A stretch of DNA of 64,000 nt from Bradyrhizobium sp. MOS003 (GCF_003020125.1 NZ_PYFW01000001.1:2089974-2153973), one strand, 5' to 3'; shown: positions 1 through 10,541, counted from the first letter of the stretch. The notes: generated by a model not told the origin, from the letters alone. Numbers and translations: made by a program.

Positions 1-675
1 TACAACGAGCGGAACCGGATGGGGATCGAGCCCGCTGTGGCCTCGATCTACGACGCCCATGACGATGCCGATCTGCGGGCGCGCGCCGCGCTGAAAATGT
101 TGGGAGTCCAGCGCGGCTGGCGCATCGCCGACATCGGCTGCGGCAACGGTGTGCTGGCGACCGAAGCGGCGCTGATGGGTGCCGAGGTCGATGCCATCGA
201 CATATCGCCGGCAATGCTGGCGCTCGCCGAGATCTACGCGCGCGACCGCAAGGCAAAGGTGGCAACCCAGTCAGCCGGCCTGCTCAGCTTCGCCTACCGG
301 GCGGAATCCTACGACTTGATCGTCAGCGAGTTCACGCTGCACCATCTGCCGGATTTCTGGAAGGCGGTGGCGATGTCGCGGATTTTCCGCGCGCTCAAGC
401 CCGGAGCGACGTTCTATCTGCGCGACCTCGTCTACGCCGCGATGCCCGACGCCATCGAGCGCGACGTCGAGCAATGGGCCGACTTCCAGATCAAGAACCA
501 TGATTTTCCGCGCGAGAGCTTCGTCACGCACATGCGCGACGAATATTCCACCTTCGGCTGGGTGATGGAGCGGATGCTGACCGACATCGGCTTCACGCTC
601 GTCTCGGCCGATTACCACGCACCGATGCACGGCACGTATCTGCTGCGCAAACCAAGAGCCGGCGAGCAAGGCTAG
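1..675 (+). CDS. Class I SAM-dependent methyltransferase (5' end probably outside window)
   Basis: Small-molecule-type methyltransferase of the UbiE/Methyltransf_25 kind, cytosolic. Counting from the first ATG in the window (position 19), the SAM-binding motif I ADIGCGNG is at residues 37-44, the acidic end of strand 2 (DAIDIS) near 58, and a motif IV/V region LHHLPDFW near 107; the C-terminal part resembles the usual seven-strand Rossmann methyltransferase fold. The frame is open to the window edge with no ribosome site before position 19, so I treat the 5' end as missing. The substrate cannot be told from sequence. It is followed after 45 bp by a drug/metabolite-type transporter on the same strand. 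Confidence 0.85.
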   Translation, partial: YNERNRMGIEPAVASIYDAHDDADLRARAALKMLGVQRGWRIADIGCGNGVLATEAALMGAEVDAIDISPAMLALAEIYARDRKAKVATQSAGLLSFAYRAESYDLIVSEFTLHHLPDFWKAVAMSRIFRALKPGATFYLRDLVYAAMPDAIERDVEQWADFQIKNHDFPRESFVTHMRDEYSTFGWVMERMLTDIGFTLVSADYHAPMHGTYLLRKPRAGEQG

Positions 676-720
676 ACGACAACAACAGGGCTGCACGATA
701 GGGCAGAGCCGAGAACAACA

Positions 721-1596
721 ATGAAGCCGGCCGATATCCTCATCGCCATCCTGGTGGCGATCATCTGGGGGCTTGCCTTCGTGGCGAGCCGGATCGCGCT
801 CGACGAGCTTTCGCCGGAGCTGATGACCGCGTTGCGCTTTTCCATCGCCGCGTTGCCGTGCCTGTTCATCCCCAAGCCCAAGGTCGCATGGTCGCGTCTG
901 ATCGCGATCAGCTTCACGTTGTTCCTCGGTCAATTCCTCAGCCAGGCCTACGGCATCGCCCATGGCGTGCCGGTGGGGTTGACCAGCGTCGTGGTGCAGA
1001 GCCAGGCGCTGTTCACCATCGGATTTGCCGCGATCGCTTTCGGCGAACGGCCGACGCCGGTCCAGACGCTCGGCATCGGCATCGCTGCGATCGGCCTGCT
1101 CATGATCTGCGGCACGGTCGGTTATGATTTCAGTGTCGCTGCATTTGCGGTGCTGATGATCGCTCCGATCTGCTTTGCCGTCGGCAATCTCCTGCTGCGC
1201 GGCGCCCGCGGCGCGCCGATGTTCGATCTGTTTGCCTGGCTCTGCCTCACCGCCGCAGTGCCGCTGTTTGCGCTCGCGCTGGTCGTCAACGGGCCAATGC
1301 CGACGTTCCAGTCGCTGATCCACCTGTCGCTGACCGGCTTGATCTGCCTGTTGGTGATCGGCGCCATCTCCACCAGCATCGCCTATTGGCTGTGGGGCCG
1401 GCTGCTGCGCGATTACCCGGCAGCGCAAGTGGTGCCGTTCGCGTTGCTGGTGCCGTTCGTCGGCTCGGCCGCCTCCAGCATCGTGTTCGGCGAGCGGTTC
1501 GGAGCCTTGCGGCTGGCCGGCATGCTGACGGTGATCGGCGGTATCGCGGTGATGGTGCTGGTGAAGCGCCCGCAGATCCTGCCGAAGGCGGCGTGA
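721..1596 (+). CDS. EamA/DMT family transporter
   Basis: A 291-residue inner-membrane protein with about ten hydrophobic helices arranged as two EamA halves, the normal size and layout of drug/metabolite transporters of the RhaT/YdcZ/EamA type. It starts at the ATG directly after GAGAACAACA. It is followed two to eight bases later by a LysE-family exporter, so the two are probably co-transcribed. Members of the family export amino acids, nucleosides or other metabolites; the substrate is not predictable here. Confidence 0.88.
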   Translation: MKPADILIAILVAIIWGLAFVASRIALDELSPELMTALRFSIAALPCLFIPKPKVAWSRLIAISFTLFLGQFLSQAYGIAHGVPVGLTSVVVQSQALFTIGFAAIAFGERPTPVQTLGIGIAAIGLLMICGTVGYDFSVAAFAVLMIAPICFAVGNLLLRGARGAPMFDLFAWLCLTAAVPLFALALVVNGPMPTFQSLIHLSLTGLICLLVIGAISTSIAYWLWGRLLRDYPAAQVVPFALLVPFVGSAASSIVFGERFGALRLAGMLTVIGGIAVMVLVKRPQILPKAA

Positions 1597-1603
1597 GGTG
1601 GCG

Positions 1604-2206
1604 ATGACCTATTCGCTCTTCTATGCCTTCCTCGTCTTCATGGTCGTGATGTACTTCACGCCCGGGCCGAACAACATCATGCTGCTGTCCTCCAGCCTGA
1701 CTTACGGCTTCCGGCGCACCATCCCCCACATCGTCGGCATCGTCCTCGGCTTCGCCTTCATGGTCGCCGCCGTCGGCCTCGGGCTCGGCTCGATATTCCT
1801 GACCTATCCGATCCTCCAGACCATCCTGAAATACGCCGGTGCCGCCTACCTGATCTATCTTGCCGCGGCGATCGCCATGTCCGGCCCGGCCAGGCCGGGG
1901 GAGGGAGATGGCCGCGGCCCGATGACCTTCTGGGGCGCGGCGATGTTCCAATGGATCAATGCCAAGGGCTGGGTGATCGTGATCGGCACCATCACCGCCT
2001 ATGCGGCGATCGCCCAATTCCCGCTCAACATCGCGATCCAGACCCTGATCAGCCTGCTCGTCGGCACCGTCTCGACCGTGGTCTGGGCCCTGTTCGGCTC
2101 GGCGTTACGGCCGGTCCTGACCTCGGAGCGGCTGGTCCGCGCCTTCAATATCCTGATGGCGATCCTGCTGCTGGCCTCTCTCTACCCCGTTTTCATGGAT
2201 GCATGA
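1604..2206 (+). CDS. LysE/RhtB family amino-acid exporter
   Basis: A 200-residue protein with about six membrane helices. The N-terminal PGPN motif (in the stretch YFTPGPNNIML) is diagnostic for LysE/RhtB exporters. An in-frame GTG at 1598 would add two residues; ATG 1604 is preferred because GTG 1598 nearly abuts the stop of the upstream EamA gene and both share the same weak ribosome site. It follows the DMT transporter with almost no gap and precedes ilvC, so export of amino acids or their intermediates is a reasonable guess, but the substrate is unknown. Confidence 0.88.
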   Translation: MTYSLFYAFLVFMVVMYFTPGPNNIMLLSSSLTYGFRRTIPHIVGIVLGFAFMVAAVGLGLGSIFLTYPILQTILKYAGAAYLIYLAAAIAMSGPARPGEGDGRGPMTFWGAAMFQWINAKGWVIVIGTITAYAAIAQFPLNIAIQTLISLLVGTVSTVVWALFGSALRPVLTSERLVRAFNILMAILLLASLYPVFMDA

Positions 2207-2210
2207 TGTC

Positions 2211-3373
<1,163 letters not shown>

Positions 3374-3382
3374 GTCGTTGTG

Positions 3383-3428
3383 CCCCGGACGCAGCGCAGC
3401 ACTTTGGTGATGCGCTGCTGATCCGGGG
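3383..3428. repeat. Imperfect palindrome downstream of ilvC
   Basis: CCCCGGA (3383-3389) pairs with TCCGGGG (3422-3428) and CAGCGCA (3392-3398) with TGCGCTG (3411-3417). It starts 10 bp after the ilvC stop. A related CTTGTCCGGGACACG stretch follows near 3476. It looks like a member of the CCCGGACGCAGCGCA-type intergenic repeats I recall as common in Bradyrhizobium, and could act as a terminator or messenger-stabilising stem. Confidence 0.55.
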
Positions 3429-3534
3429 TTCGATGCGGCTCCTGGGCTCCGGCTTTGCGCTCCGCTTCGTTGCGCTTGTCCGGGACACGGGCAGAACTCC
3501 GAGGCATGATCGCGGGGCTCCAGGGGGGAAGACC

Positions 3535-4386
3535 ATGCGATCTGTCGTTGTGACCGGTGCGTCCACCGGCATCGGCTGGGCTACTGCAAAACTCCTGATA
3601 GGGCGCGGCTATCGCGTCTTCGGCAGCGTTCGCAAGCAGGCCGATGCCGAGCGGCTCAAGGCCGAGTTCGGCGCCGATTTCACGCCATTGCTGTTCGACG
3701 TCACCGACGAGGCCGCGGTCCTCGCGGCTGCACGGGACGTGCGTGAGGCGCTGAATGGCGAGACGCTGGCGGGCCTCGTCAACAATGCGGGCGTCGCGGT
3801 CGCGGGTCCCGTGCTCGAATTGTCCGCGGATGATTTCCGTCGCCAGATGGACATCAACGTCATGGGCCCCGTCATCGCGACGCAGGCATTCGGGCCGCTG
3901 CTCGGTGCCGACCCGTCGCTAAAGGGGCCGAAGGGGCGGATCGTGATGATCAGCTCGGTCGCTGGCAAGAACGGCAATCCGCTGTCGGCGCCCTACTGCA
4001 CCTCCAAGCACGCCATCGAAGGCCTATCCGAGAGCCTGCGCCGCGAATTGATGCTGTTCGGCATCGACGTCATCATCGTCGCCCCCGGCGCGGTGAAGAC
4101 GCCGATCTGGAGCAAGGCCGAACAGATCGATCTCTCCGTCTACCAGACCTCGCCCTATCTGCCGGCGCTGAACAAGGTCATGGCCTTCATGATGGACCTC
4201 GGGGCGAAGGGCCTGCCGGCCGAGCGGATCGCCGAGATCGTGTTCGAGGCGCTGACGGCCGCAAGCCCCAAGGTGCGCTACCAGATCACGCCGGACCCGC
4301 TGCGGCATCTGATCGGTGCCGTGCTGCCGAAACGGACGGTCGATCGCATCATCGCCAAGCGGCTGGGATTCCTGCCGCGGGGGTGA
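3535..4386 (+). CDS. SDR family NAD(P)-dependent oxidoreductase
   Basis: Classical short-chain dehydrogenase/reductase of 283 residues, cytosolic. The cofactor motif TGASTGIG is at residues 7-14, NNAG near 90, the catalytic Ser lies in ISSV and the catalytic Tyr-Lys in YCTSK (YxxxK). The frame is open further upstream, but the ATG at 3535 directly follows a strong GGGGGGAAGACC ribosome site and gives the expected SDR N-terminus. Length and the C-terminal extension fit the classical group acting on steroids, retinoids or other lipophilic alcohols; the true substrate is unknown. It is not obviously in an operon. Confidence 0.9.
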   Translation: MRSVVVTGASTGIGWATAKLLIGRGYRVFGSVRKQADAERLKAEFGADFTPLLFDVTDEAAVLAAARDVREALNGETLAGLVNNAGVAVAGPVLELSADDFRRQMDINVMGPVIATQAFGPLLGADPSLKGPKGRIVMISSVAGKNGNPLSAPYCTSKHAIEGLSESLRRELMLFGIDVIIVAPGAVKTPIWSKAEQIDLSVYQTSPYLPALNKVMAFMMDLGAKGLPAERIAEIVFEALTAASPKVRYQITPDPLRHLIGAVLPKRTVDRIIAKRLGFLPRG

Positions 4387-4630
4387 CCGGCGTTCAGCTC
4401 GTCCCGGGCGGTCCTGCGATGCTGCCTGCCTGCGGCCCATCGCCGCCCGCGAAGTTTAAGCGAAGGTCGGATCGCAGCGCGCATTGCCTGTCCTTGACCG
4501 TTCCGTTACAGTTTTATGACACGGTGCAGGCCTTCCGGCTGCGCCGGACGCCCTAGCCGCTCTTGTTTCACCCTTGGGCCGGCCAGACGGCTAGGTTTCA
4601 TTGCGCCGGACCAGCTGTTGCGTGTCGTCG

Positions 4631-6343
4631 ATGGCGTCCGCGCCCAATCCAGGTCCTTCTGCCGCCACCGCCATGCTGGCGAGCGTCGCCGCGCTCGGTA
4701 TCTGGCGGCTGCTCGCGGTTGCCGCGCCGCATCTGGCCGCTCTCGCGCTGATGTACGAGACCGAGACCGATTTCGGCTCGCGCCTCTCCTTCGCGCTGGC
4801 CTGGGGCATCCTGAATTTCTTCTGGATCACGCTGCTGCGCCGGCCGGCGCTGTCAGGCGCGCTGTCGCTGACCCTGGTCGTGGTGCTGGTGCTGCTGTCG
4901 CGGCTCAAGCACGACGTCGTCCAGATGACGGTCAACTTCATCGACCTGATGATGATCGACCGCGACACCGTCGCGTTCCTGTTCACGATCTTCCCGAATT
5001 TGCGCTGGTCGGTGATCCTGGCGGGCCTCGTCACGCTGCCGCTGATGTATGCGCTGTGGTGGCTCGATCCGTTCCGCATCCGCCGCCTGCCGGCGCTCGC
5101 CTGCAAGCTGGCCTGCCTCGCCGCGCTGGTCGGCTATTCGCTGTATCATCCGGACGAAGCCTGGCGCGGCTATTACGACGACGGCTATCTGTCGAAGTTC
5201 TTCCGCTCCGGCGTCAGCTCGGTCTCGGACTTCGTGCAATACGGCTTCATGGAATCGGCCGCTGCGACCAACGAACGGCTCAACGTGCCGCTGGTCGATT
5301 CCTGCCATCCCGCCGGACGCCGGCCGAACATCATCATGATCCATGATGAATCGAGCTTCGACATCCGCGTCGCCCAGGGCATCAAGGTGCCGCAGGGCTA
5401 TGGCAGCCATTTCAAATCCTGGGACGGCAGGCAGCGCACCTTCCTGGCCGAGAGCAATGGCGGGCCGAGCTGGTTCACCGAATACAACGTGCTCGCAGGC
5501 CTCTCCTCGCGCTCGTTCGGCCGCTTCGCCTATTTCGTGACGCGCATCGCCTCGAACCGCGTCGAGCGCGGGCTGCCGCTGGCGCTGCGCCGTTGCGGCT
5601 ACGACACGATGTCGCTGTATCCTGCCAATGGCGGCTTCATGGCCGCCCGCAGCTTCCAGATGACGACGGGCATCGAACGCTTTTTCGACTCCAAGGATCT
5701 CCACGCCAAGGACGTCGAGCCCGACGGCTTCTTCTATGACAAGGCGCTCCAGCTGATGGGTCAGCAGCCGCCCAACAAGCCGCTGTTCACATTCATCTAT
5801 CTCGGCGCCAATCATTTCCCCTGGGAGACGCGCTTCCGTCCCGACCTGCTGCCGAACTGGCGCGCGCCGGGCAACGTTGCGTCGATCGACGAATATCTGC
5901 GTCGTCAGGCGATGAGCGCCGAGCAGTACAAGGCGTTCGTCGCCGGTCTGAAAAAGAACTTTCCGGGCGAGCCCTTCCTGATCGTGCGCTACGGCGATCA
6001 TCAGCCTGAGTTTGCGCCTGCGATCCTCGAGCCCGGGCTCGACGAGGGCGCCATCGGCAAGAAGCTCGACGCCTACGATCCGCGCCTCTACGCGACCTAT
6101 TATGCAATCGACGCCGTCAATTTCGAGCCGGTCAGAAGCGAGGCCGTGATGGACACGATCGATGGCCCCTATCTGCCGCTGGTGATCCAGGAAGCCGCCG
6201 GCATCCCGCTCGACCCGTCCTTTGCCGAGCAGAAGGAGATCATGCTCCGCTGCAAGGGCATGTTCTACAGTTGCAAGGACGGCGCCGAAGCGCGGCGGCT
6301 GAACAGGCTGCTGATCGAGGCAGGAATGATCCGGGGGCTGTAG
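4631..6343 (+). CDS. Sulfatase-fold membrane transferase (LtaS/phosphoethanolamine-transferase-like)
   Basis: A 570-residue inner-membrane enzyme. The first ~190 residues hold about five membrane helices; the rest is a periplasmic alkaline-phosphatase-like sulfatase domain. Metal-site segments NIIMIHDESSF and RYGDHQPEF are visible, and the stretch GPSWFTEYNVLAGLSSRSFG sits where related enzymes carry the nucleophile loop. Relatives transfer phosphoglycerol or phosphoethanolamine to glycans or lipids in the envelope. ATG 4631 was chosen over a TTG 30 bases upstream. It is convergent with the osmoprotectant transporter genes. The exact donor and acceptor cannot be named. Confidence 0.8.
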   Translation: MASAPNPGPSAATAMLASVAALGIWRLLAVAAPHLAALALMYETETDFGSRLSFALAWGILNFFWITLLRRPALSGALSLTLVVVLVLLSRLKHDVVQMTVNFIDLMMIDRDTVAFLFTIFPNLRWSVILAGLVTLPLMYALWWLDPFRIRRLPALACKLACLAALVGYSLYHPDEAWRGYYDDGYLSKFFRSGVSSVSDFVQYGFMESAAATNERLNVPLVDSCHPAGRRPNIIMIHDESSFDIRVAQGIKVPQGYGSHFKSWDGRQRTFLAESNGGPSWFTEYNVLAGLSSRSFGRFAYFVTRIASNRVERGLPLALRRCGYDTMSLYPANGGFMAARSFQMTTGIERFFDSKDLHAKDVEPDGFFYDKALQLMGQQPPNKPLFTFIYLGANHFPWETRFRPDLLPNWRAPGNVASIDEYLRRQAMSAEQYKAFVAGLKKNFPGEPFLIVRYGDHQPEFAPAILEPGLDEGAIGKKLDAYDPRLYATYYAIDAVNFEPVRSEAVMDTIDGPYLPLVIQEAAGIPLDPSFAEQKEIMLRCKGMFYSCKDGAEARRLNRLLIEAGMIRGL

Positions 6344-6402
6344 GGCCGTGATTGCTGCATCTCTCACAAGCGTCCAGAGACCGTGGCACGGCGCTTGCGC
6401 GC

Positions 6403-6418
6403 CTTTGCCCACCCTACG
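6403..6418. repeat. Half copy of the CGTAGGGTGGGCAAAG repeat
   Basis: CTTTGCCCACCCTACG here equals the right arm of the nested palindrome at 22055-22134. The left arm is not present, so this is a partial or degraded copy. It lies in the 85 bp gap between two convergent genes. Confidence 0.6.
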
Positions 6419-6428
6419 AAGTTCGCGC

Positions 6429-7988
6429 CTATTGCCCGCCCACCTTCTCCCACAACCACTTCGCCACCGCATCCGGCGACGAGTTCGCGTCATTGCCGCT
6501 GGCCCGTAAGTTCGCTTCGCGCATGGTGGCGATGTCGATCTTGCCGAGCAGCGGTTGCAGCGTCGCCTTAAGCTTCTCGTCGCCGGCACGTTTCGGCGCC
6601 AGCAGCAGGATGGCATCGTAGGGCGGGATCGCGTGGCTGGGATCGTCCAGCGAGATCAGATCGTATTTCGCGATCAGCCCGTCGCTGGTGTAGCCGGCGA
6701 TGACGTCGACCTCGCCGCTGGCGACCGCCGCATACATGAAGTCGGGCTGCATCTGGCGCTGCGCCTTGAACGAAAGGCCGTAGGCCTTTTGCAGCGCCGC
6801 CCATTCCGGCCGCGAGAAGAACTCGTAGTCGCCGGCAATCGACAGTGTCGATGCGTGCGCGGCGAGATCGGCGATGGTGCGGATGCCAAGGGCTTCGGCG
6901 CGCTTCTTCGGGATCACCAGCGTATAGGCATTCTCGAAACCGAGCTCGCCGAGCAGGGTGATGTTGTCCTTTGCCAGGCTTGCCTTCAAATCCGCCAACA
7001 GCTCTGTGCGCGGCTTGATATCGGTGCGGTGAAGCTGGTTGGCCCAGAGCGTGCCGGAATAGTCGATGTAGAGATCGATGTCGCCGGCCTTCAACGCTCC
7101 GAAGATCACGCTGGAGCCGAGGCCCGATCGTGCGCTGGCGGGCAGACCGGCGGCCTGCAGACGGTCCCTGAGCAGGGCCGACAGCACATATTGCTCGGCG
7201 AAGGTCTTGGCGCCGACAACATAGCCCTGCGACGAGCGCCCCATCGTGGGCACCAGCGTGGCGGCGACCAGCGCCGCGATGCCGGCCGCGCCGAGGCCGG
7301 TGCGCAAACGGCTGCGGCGTCGCAGGCCGCTCTCGATCAGGCCGAGCAGCTGATCGACCGCGAGCGCGAGCAGGGCCGAGGCAAAGCAGCCGAACAGCAC
7401 GAACACCCAGTTCTGGGTTTGAAGCCCGGCAAAGATGTAATTGCCGAGGCTGGTCTGCCCGATCGGCGTCGACAGCGTCGCGGTACCGATCACCCACACC
7501 GCGGCGGTTCGGATGCCCGCCATCATCACCGGCAACGCCAGCGGCAGTTCGACCGTGACCAGCGACTGCCGCGCCGTCATGCCGACACCCTTGGCAGCCT
7601 CGATTAGAGCGGGGTCGATGCCGTTGAGCCCGGTGATGCCGTTGCGTAGCACCGGCAGCATCGAATAAAGCGCCAGCGCCAGCACCGCCGGCAGGAAGCC
7701 GAACGCCGAGAAGGATACGCCGAACCAGGCCAGCGTCACCGAGGCGACGAGCAGCAGCAGCGGGTAGAACAGCGCGAGCAGCGCCAGGCCCGGCACCGTC
7801 TGCACGATGCTGGCGAGTGCGAGCAGGATGGCGCGGGGCGCCGGGCGGTTGCGCGTCAGGATCGCCAGCGGCAGGCTGACGGCGAGACCGAGCGCGAGCG
7901 CGGCGAGGCTCACCCGGACATGATTGCCGAGATAATCGGGCAGATGCGTCAAGGCTTCGCCCCAGCGCGGATCGGCGAGCAAGCTCAT
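6429..7988 (-). CDS. Osmoprotectant-type ABC transporter permease fused to substrate-binding domain
   Basis: A 519-residue fusion. Residues ~1-240 form a BPD_transp_1 permease with about six helices; residues ~245-519 are an OpuAC/QAT-type binding domain, recognisable from GAKTFAEQYVLSALL and DLYIDYSGTLWA. Such fusions import quaternary amines (choline, glycine betaine, carnitine) for osmoprotection or carbon supply, with the binding domain tethered outside the inner membrane. Its ATG overlaps the stop of the upstream ATPase gene by 4 bases (ATGA), so the two are translationally coupled. The start is fixed by that overlap. Confidence 0.9.
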   Translation of the reverse strand: MSLLADPRWGEALTHLPDYLGNHVRVSLAALALGLAVSLPLAILTRNRPAPRAILLALASIVQTVPGLALLALFYPLLLLVASVTLAWFGVSFSAFGFLPAVLALALYSMLPVLRNGITGLNGIDPALIEAAKGVGMTARQSLVTVELPLALPVMMAGIRTAAVWVIGTATLSTPIGQTSLGNYIFAGLQTQNWVFVLFGCFASALLALAVDQLLGLIESGLRRRSRLRTGLGAAGIAALVAATLVPTMGRSSQGYVVGAKTFAEQYVLSALLRDRLQAAGLPASARSGLGSSVIFGALKAGDIDLYIDYSGTLWANQLHRTDIKPRTELLADLKASLAKDNITLLGELGFENAYTLVIPKKRAEALGIRTIADLAAHASTLSIAGDYEFFSRPEWAALQKAYGLSFKAQRQMQPDFMYAAVASGEVDVIAGYTSDGLIAKYDLISLDDPSHAIPPYDAILLLAPKRAGDEKLKATLQPLLGKIDIATMREANLRASGNDANSSPDAVAKWLWEKVGGQ

Positions 7989-8767
7989 GCCGCACCGCTT
8001 TGTGGCAGCAGCGCGTTCAGCCGCTCGACCTGGCGCCGCGGCGTGCGCAGCAGCTCCAGCACGTAGGCGTCGCGGCTGTTCGACAGCTCGGCGGGTGTGC
8101 CCTGCGCAAGCAGCTGTCCGCTGCGCATCACCGCGATGCGGTCGGCGAGCAGGATCGCCTCCGTCATGTCATGGGTGATCATCACGGTGGTCAGGCCGAG
8201 CTTGCGATGCAGCGAACGATAATCGTCGCCGAGCGCATCGCGGGTGAGGGGATCGAGCGCGCCGAACGGCTCGTCCATCAGCACGATGCGCGGCCTGGCC
8301 GCCAGCGCCCGCGCCACGCCGACGCGCTGGCGCTGGCCGCCGGAGAGCGCTTCCGGCAGACGGTCGCGATGGGCATCACGGTCGAGCTGCACGAGCTCCA
8401 GCAGCTCGTCGACACGCGCTGAGATATCCGCCGCCGGCCGGCCGAGCAGTTTCGGCGTGATCCCGATATTGTCAGCCACGCTCAGATGCGGAAACAGTCC
8501 GCCGCTCTGGAACACGTAGCCGATCCGCCGCCGCAGCGCGACCGGATCGACGTTTTGCACGTCCTCGCCCTCGACCGTGATGGTGCCGCTGTCGGCCTCG
8601 ATCAGCCGGTTGGCGAGCCGCAGAAGTGTGGTCTTGCCGGAGCCCGAGCCGCCGACGATCGCCAGAAATTGGCCCTCGGCGATGTCGAGCGAGACCTCGT
8701 CCACGGCCTTGAGCGCACCGAAGCTCTTGGTGATTTGGGCATAGCCGATCATCGGCCTGGACGGCAT
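7985..8767 (-). CDS. Osmoprotectant-type ABC transporter ATP-binding protein
   Basis: The ATPase partner of the fused permease/binding protein, about 260 residues, cytosolic face of the membrane. Walker A GGSGSGKTTLL, signature LSGGQRQRVGVARA and Walker B IVLMDEPFGALD are all intact. It lacks the C-terminal CBS pair found in some OpuA/OpuC ATPases, as far as I can see. Two starts are close together, ATG 8767 and ATG 8752, and neither has a strong ribosome site; the longer one is given. It is divergent from the NitT/TauT-type ATPase gene, with 132 bp between them. Confidence 0.88.
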   Translation of the reverse strand: MPSRPMIGYAQITKSFGALKAVDEVSLDIAEGQFLAIVGGSGSGKTTLLRLANRLIEADSGTITVEGEDVQNVDPVALRRRIGYVFQSGGLFPHLSVADNIGITPKLLGRPAADISARVDELLELVQLDRDAHRDRLPEALSGGQRQRVGVARALAARPRIVLMDEPFGALDPLTRDALGDDYRSLHRKLGLTTVMITHDMTEAILLADRIAVMRSGQLLAQGTPAELSNSRDAYVLELLRTPRRQVERLNALLPQSGAA

Positions 8768-8899
8768 CGGGCGGGGCTCACTTCGCTGACCCGCCCTGGA
8801 GGGAGGGAATGAGAAGGCCCATGCGTAGCACGCTTGGCGCCTTGATTGAACTTGGCCGCGCGAGCGGCTATGGCATCGGGCCAGGTTCGGAGGGAACAT

Positions 8900-9718
8900 A
8901 TGTCAACGCCAACGGCAGTGGCGCTGGAAGATGCCAAGGTCGCGTTCCGGCTCGGGGACGGGCGGGTCTATACGGCGGTGGAGAAGGCCCATCTCACTGT
9001 TGCCCAAGGCGAGTTCGTCGCCATTGTCGGGCCCACCGGCTGCGGGAAATCCACGCTGCTCAATGTCGCGGCCGGGCTGCTGAAGCCAGCTGCCGGCAAC
9101 GTCAGGATATTCGACCGGCCGCTCGCCGGGCTGAACCGGGATGCCGGCTATCTGTTCCAGGCCGATGCGCTGTTCCCGTGGAAGACGGCGCTCGACAATG
9201 TCGCGATCGGGCTCGAGGTCCAGGGCACGCCGCGCAGTGAGGCGCTGCCGCGGGCGCAGCAATGGCTGACCTCCGTCGGCCTCGGCGCCTTTGCGGGCCG
9301 CTATCCGCACATGCTTTCCGGCGGCCAGCGCAAACGCGTGGCACTGGCGCAGGTGCTGATCCGCGACCCCAAGATTCTCCTGATGGACGAGCCGTTCGGG
9401 CCGCTGGATGCGCAGACGCGGCAGGTGATGGGCAATCTGCTGCTCGACCTCTGGAGCGCCGACCGCAAGGCGGTGCTGTTCGTGACACATGATCTCGAGG
9501 AGGCGATCGCGCTCGCCGACCGCGTCGTGATCATGTCGGCCGGTCCGTCCTCGCGCATCATCGGCGACTGGCGGGTGGGCCTGCCGCGCCCGCGCGACAT
9601 CTTCGAGGTGCGGCTGGACAAGGAGTTCCACGCGCTCCACCGCGAGATCTGGAGCGTGCTCAAGGACGAGGTGATGAAGGGCTACGCGCAATCCACCCAA
9701 GCGGCAGAGGCGGTCTGA
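8900..9718 (+). CDS. NitT/TauT-family ABC transporter ATP-binding protein
   Basis: A 272-residue ATPase of the nitrate/sulfonate/taurine importer type. Walker A GPTGCGKSTLL, signature LSGGQRKRVALAQ and Walker B ILLMDEPFGPLD are intact. ATG 8900 follows a clear GGAGGGAAC ribosome site, better than an upstream in-frame ATG at 8846. Its stop overlaps the start of the permease gene (TGATG). No binding-protein gene is adjacent; the best candidate lies about 4 kb downstream at 14599, beyond a sigma-factor module. Confidence 0.9.
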   Translation: MSTPTAVALEDAKVAFRLGDGRVYTAVEKAHLTVAQGEFVAIVGPTGCGKSTLLNVAAGLLKPAAGNVRIFDRPLAGLNRDAGYLFQADALFPWKTALDNVAIGLEVQGTPRSEALPRAQQWLTSVGLGAFAGRYPHMLSGGQRKRVALAQVLIRDPKILLMDEPFGPLDAQTRQVMGNLLLDLWSADRKAVLFVTHDLEEAIALADRVVIMSAGPSSRIIGDWRVGLPRPRDIFEVRLDKEFHALHREIWSVLKDEVMKGYAQSTQAAEAV

Positions 9719-10503
9719 TGTCGCGTCCGACACTGTTCGCGCTGCAAGTCCTGGTCGCAGTTGTCGGCATCGTGCTGTGGCAGGTGCTGTCGACCGTCCC
9801 CGTGTTCGGCAAGATCCTGCTGCCGCCGTTCTTCTTCTCCAATCCGCTCGACGTCTTCAGCCAGATCGTGAAATGGTTCTCGTCCGGCGTGATCTGGAAA
9901 CATCTCGGCATCACGCTGACGGAGTCGCTCCTGGCCTTCGTGATCGGATCGGCCGGTGGTGTGCTGGTCGGCTTCTGGTTCGCGCGCCAGCCGCTGGTCG
10001 CCGCCGTGTTCGACCCCTACGTCAAGATGGTGAATGCGCTGCCCCGGGTGGTGCTGGCGCCGATCTTCGCGCTGTGGCTGGGGCTCGGCATCTGGTCCAA
10101 GGTCGCACTCGGCGTGACACTGGTGTTCTTCATCGTGTTCTTCAACGTCTATCAGGGCGTCAAGGAGGTCAGCCGCACGGTGCTCGACAATGGCCGCATG
10201 CTCGGCATGAGCGAGCGGCAGCTGATGCGGCACGTCTATTGGCCCTCGGCACTGTCCTGGATGTTCTCCTCGCTGCACACCTCGGTCGGCTTTGCCGTGG
10301 TCGGCGCGGTCGTCGGCGAATATCTGGGATCGGCCGCGGGCCTCGGCTATCTCATCCAGCAGGCCGAGGGCGTATTCGATGTCGCCGGCGTATTCGCCGG
10401 CATGTTCGTGCTGTCGGCGTTCGTCATCCTGATCGACTTCGGGGTGACCCTGGTCGAGCGGAGGCTGTTGGTGTGGCGGCCGACCGTGGACGGGCGCGGC
10501 TAG
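9718..10503 (+). CDS. NitT/TauT-family ABC transporter permease
   Basis: A 261-residue BPD_transp_1 permease with about six membrane helices. The cytoplasmic coupling region is visible around KEVSRTVLDNGRMLGMSERQLM (EAA-like loop), near residue 140-165. Start and upstream stop overlap in TGATG, so it is coupled to the ATPase. Substrate is not predictable; relatives move nitrate, sulfonates, taurine, pyrimidine precursors or phthalate. See the binding protein at 14599 as the possible third component. Confidence 0.9.
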   Translation: MSRPTLFALQVLVAVVGIVLWQVLSTVPVFGKILLPPFFFSNPLDVFSQIVKWFSSGVIWKHLGITLTESLLAFVIGSAGGVLVGFWFARQPLVAAVFDPYVKMVNALPRVVLAPIFALWLGLGIWSKVALGVTLVFFIVFFNVYQGVKEVSRTVLDNGRMLGMSERQLMRHVYWPSALSWMFSSLHTSVGFAVVGAVVGEYLGSAAGLGYLIQQAEGVFDVAGVFAGMFVLSAFVILIDFGVTLVERRLLVWRPTVDGRG

Positions 10504-10541
10504 GCTCGATCGCCAGCTGACATTTATGTGATTGGCCGGCC

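Noticed and set aside
6384..6398. Perfect sigma-54-like sequence TGGCACG-N4-TTGC
   Set aside because: It lies in a partial intergenic repeat between two convergent genes, pointing to no gene start, and similar letters recur in the full repeat copy at 22055.
4853..6616. 587-codon reverse open frame
   Set aside because: Shadow of the sulfatase-fold transferase; the forward frame has membrane helices and metal motifs.
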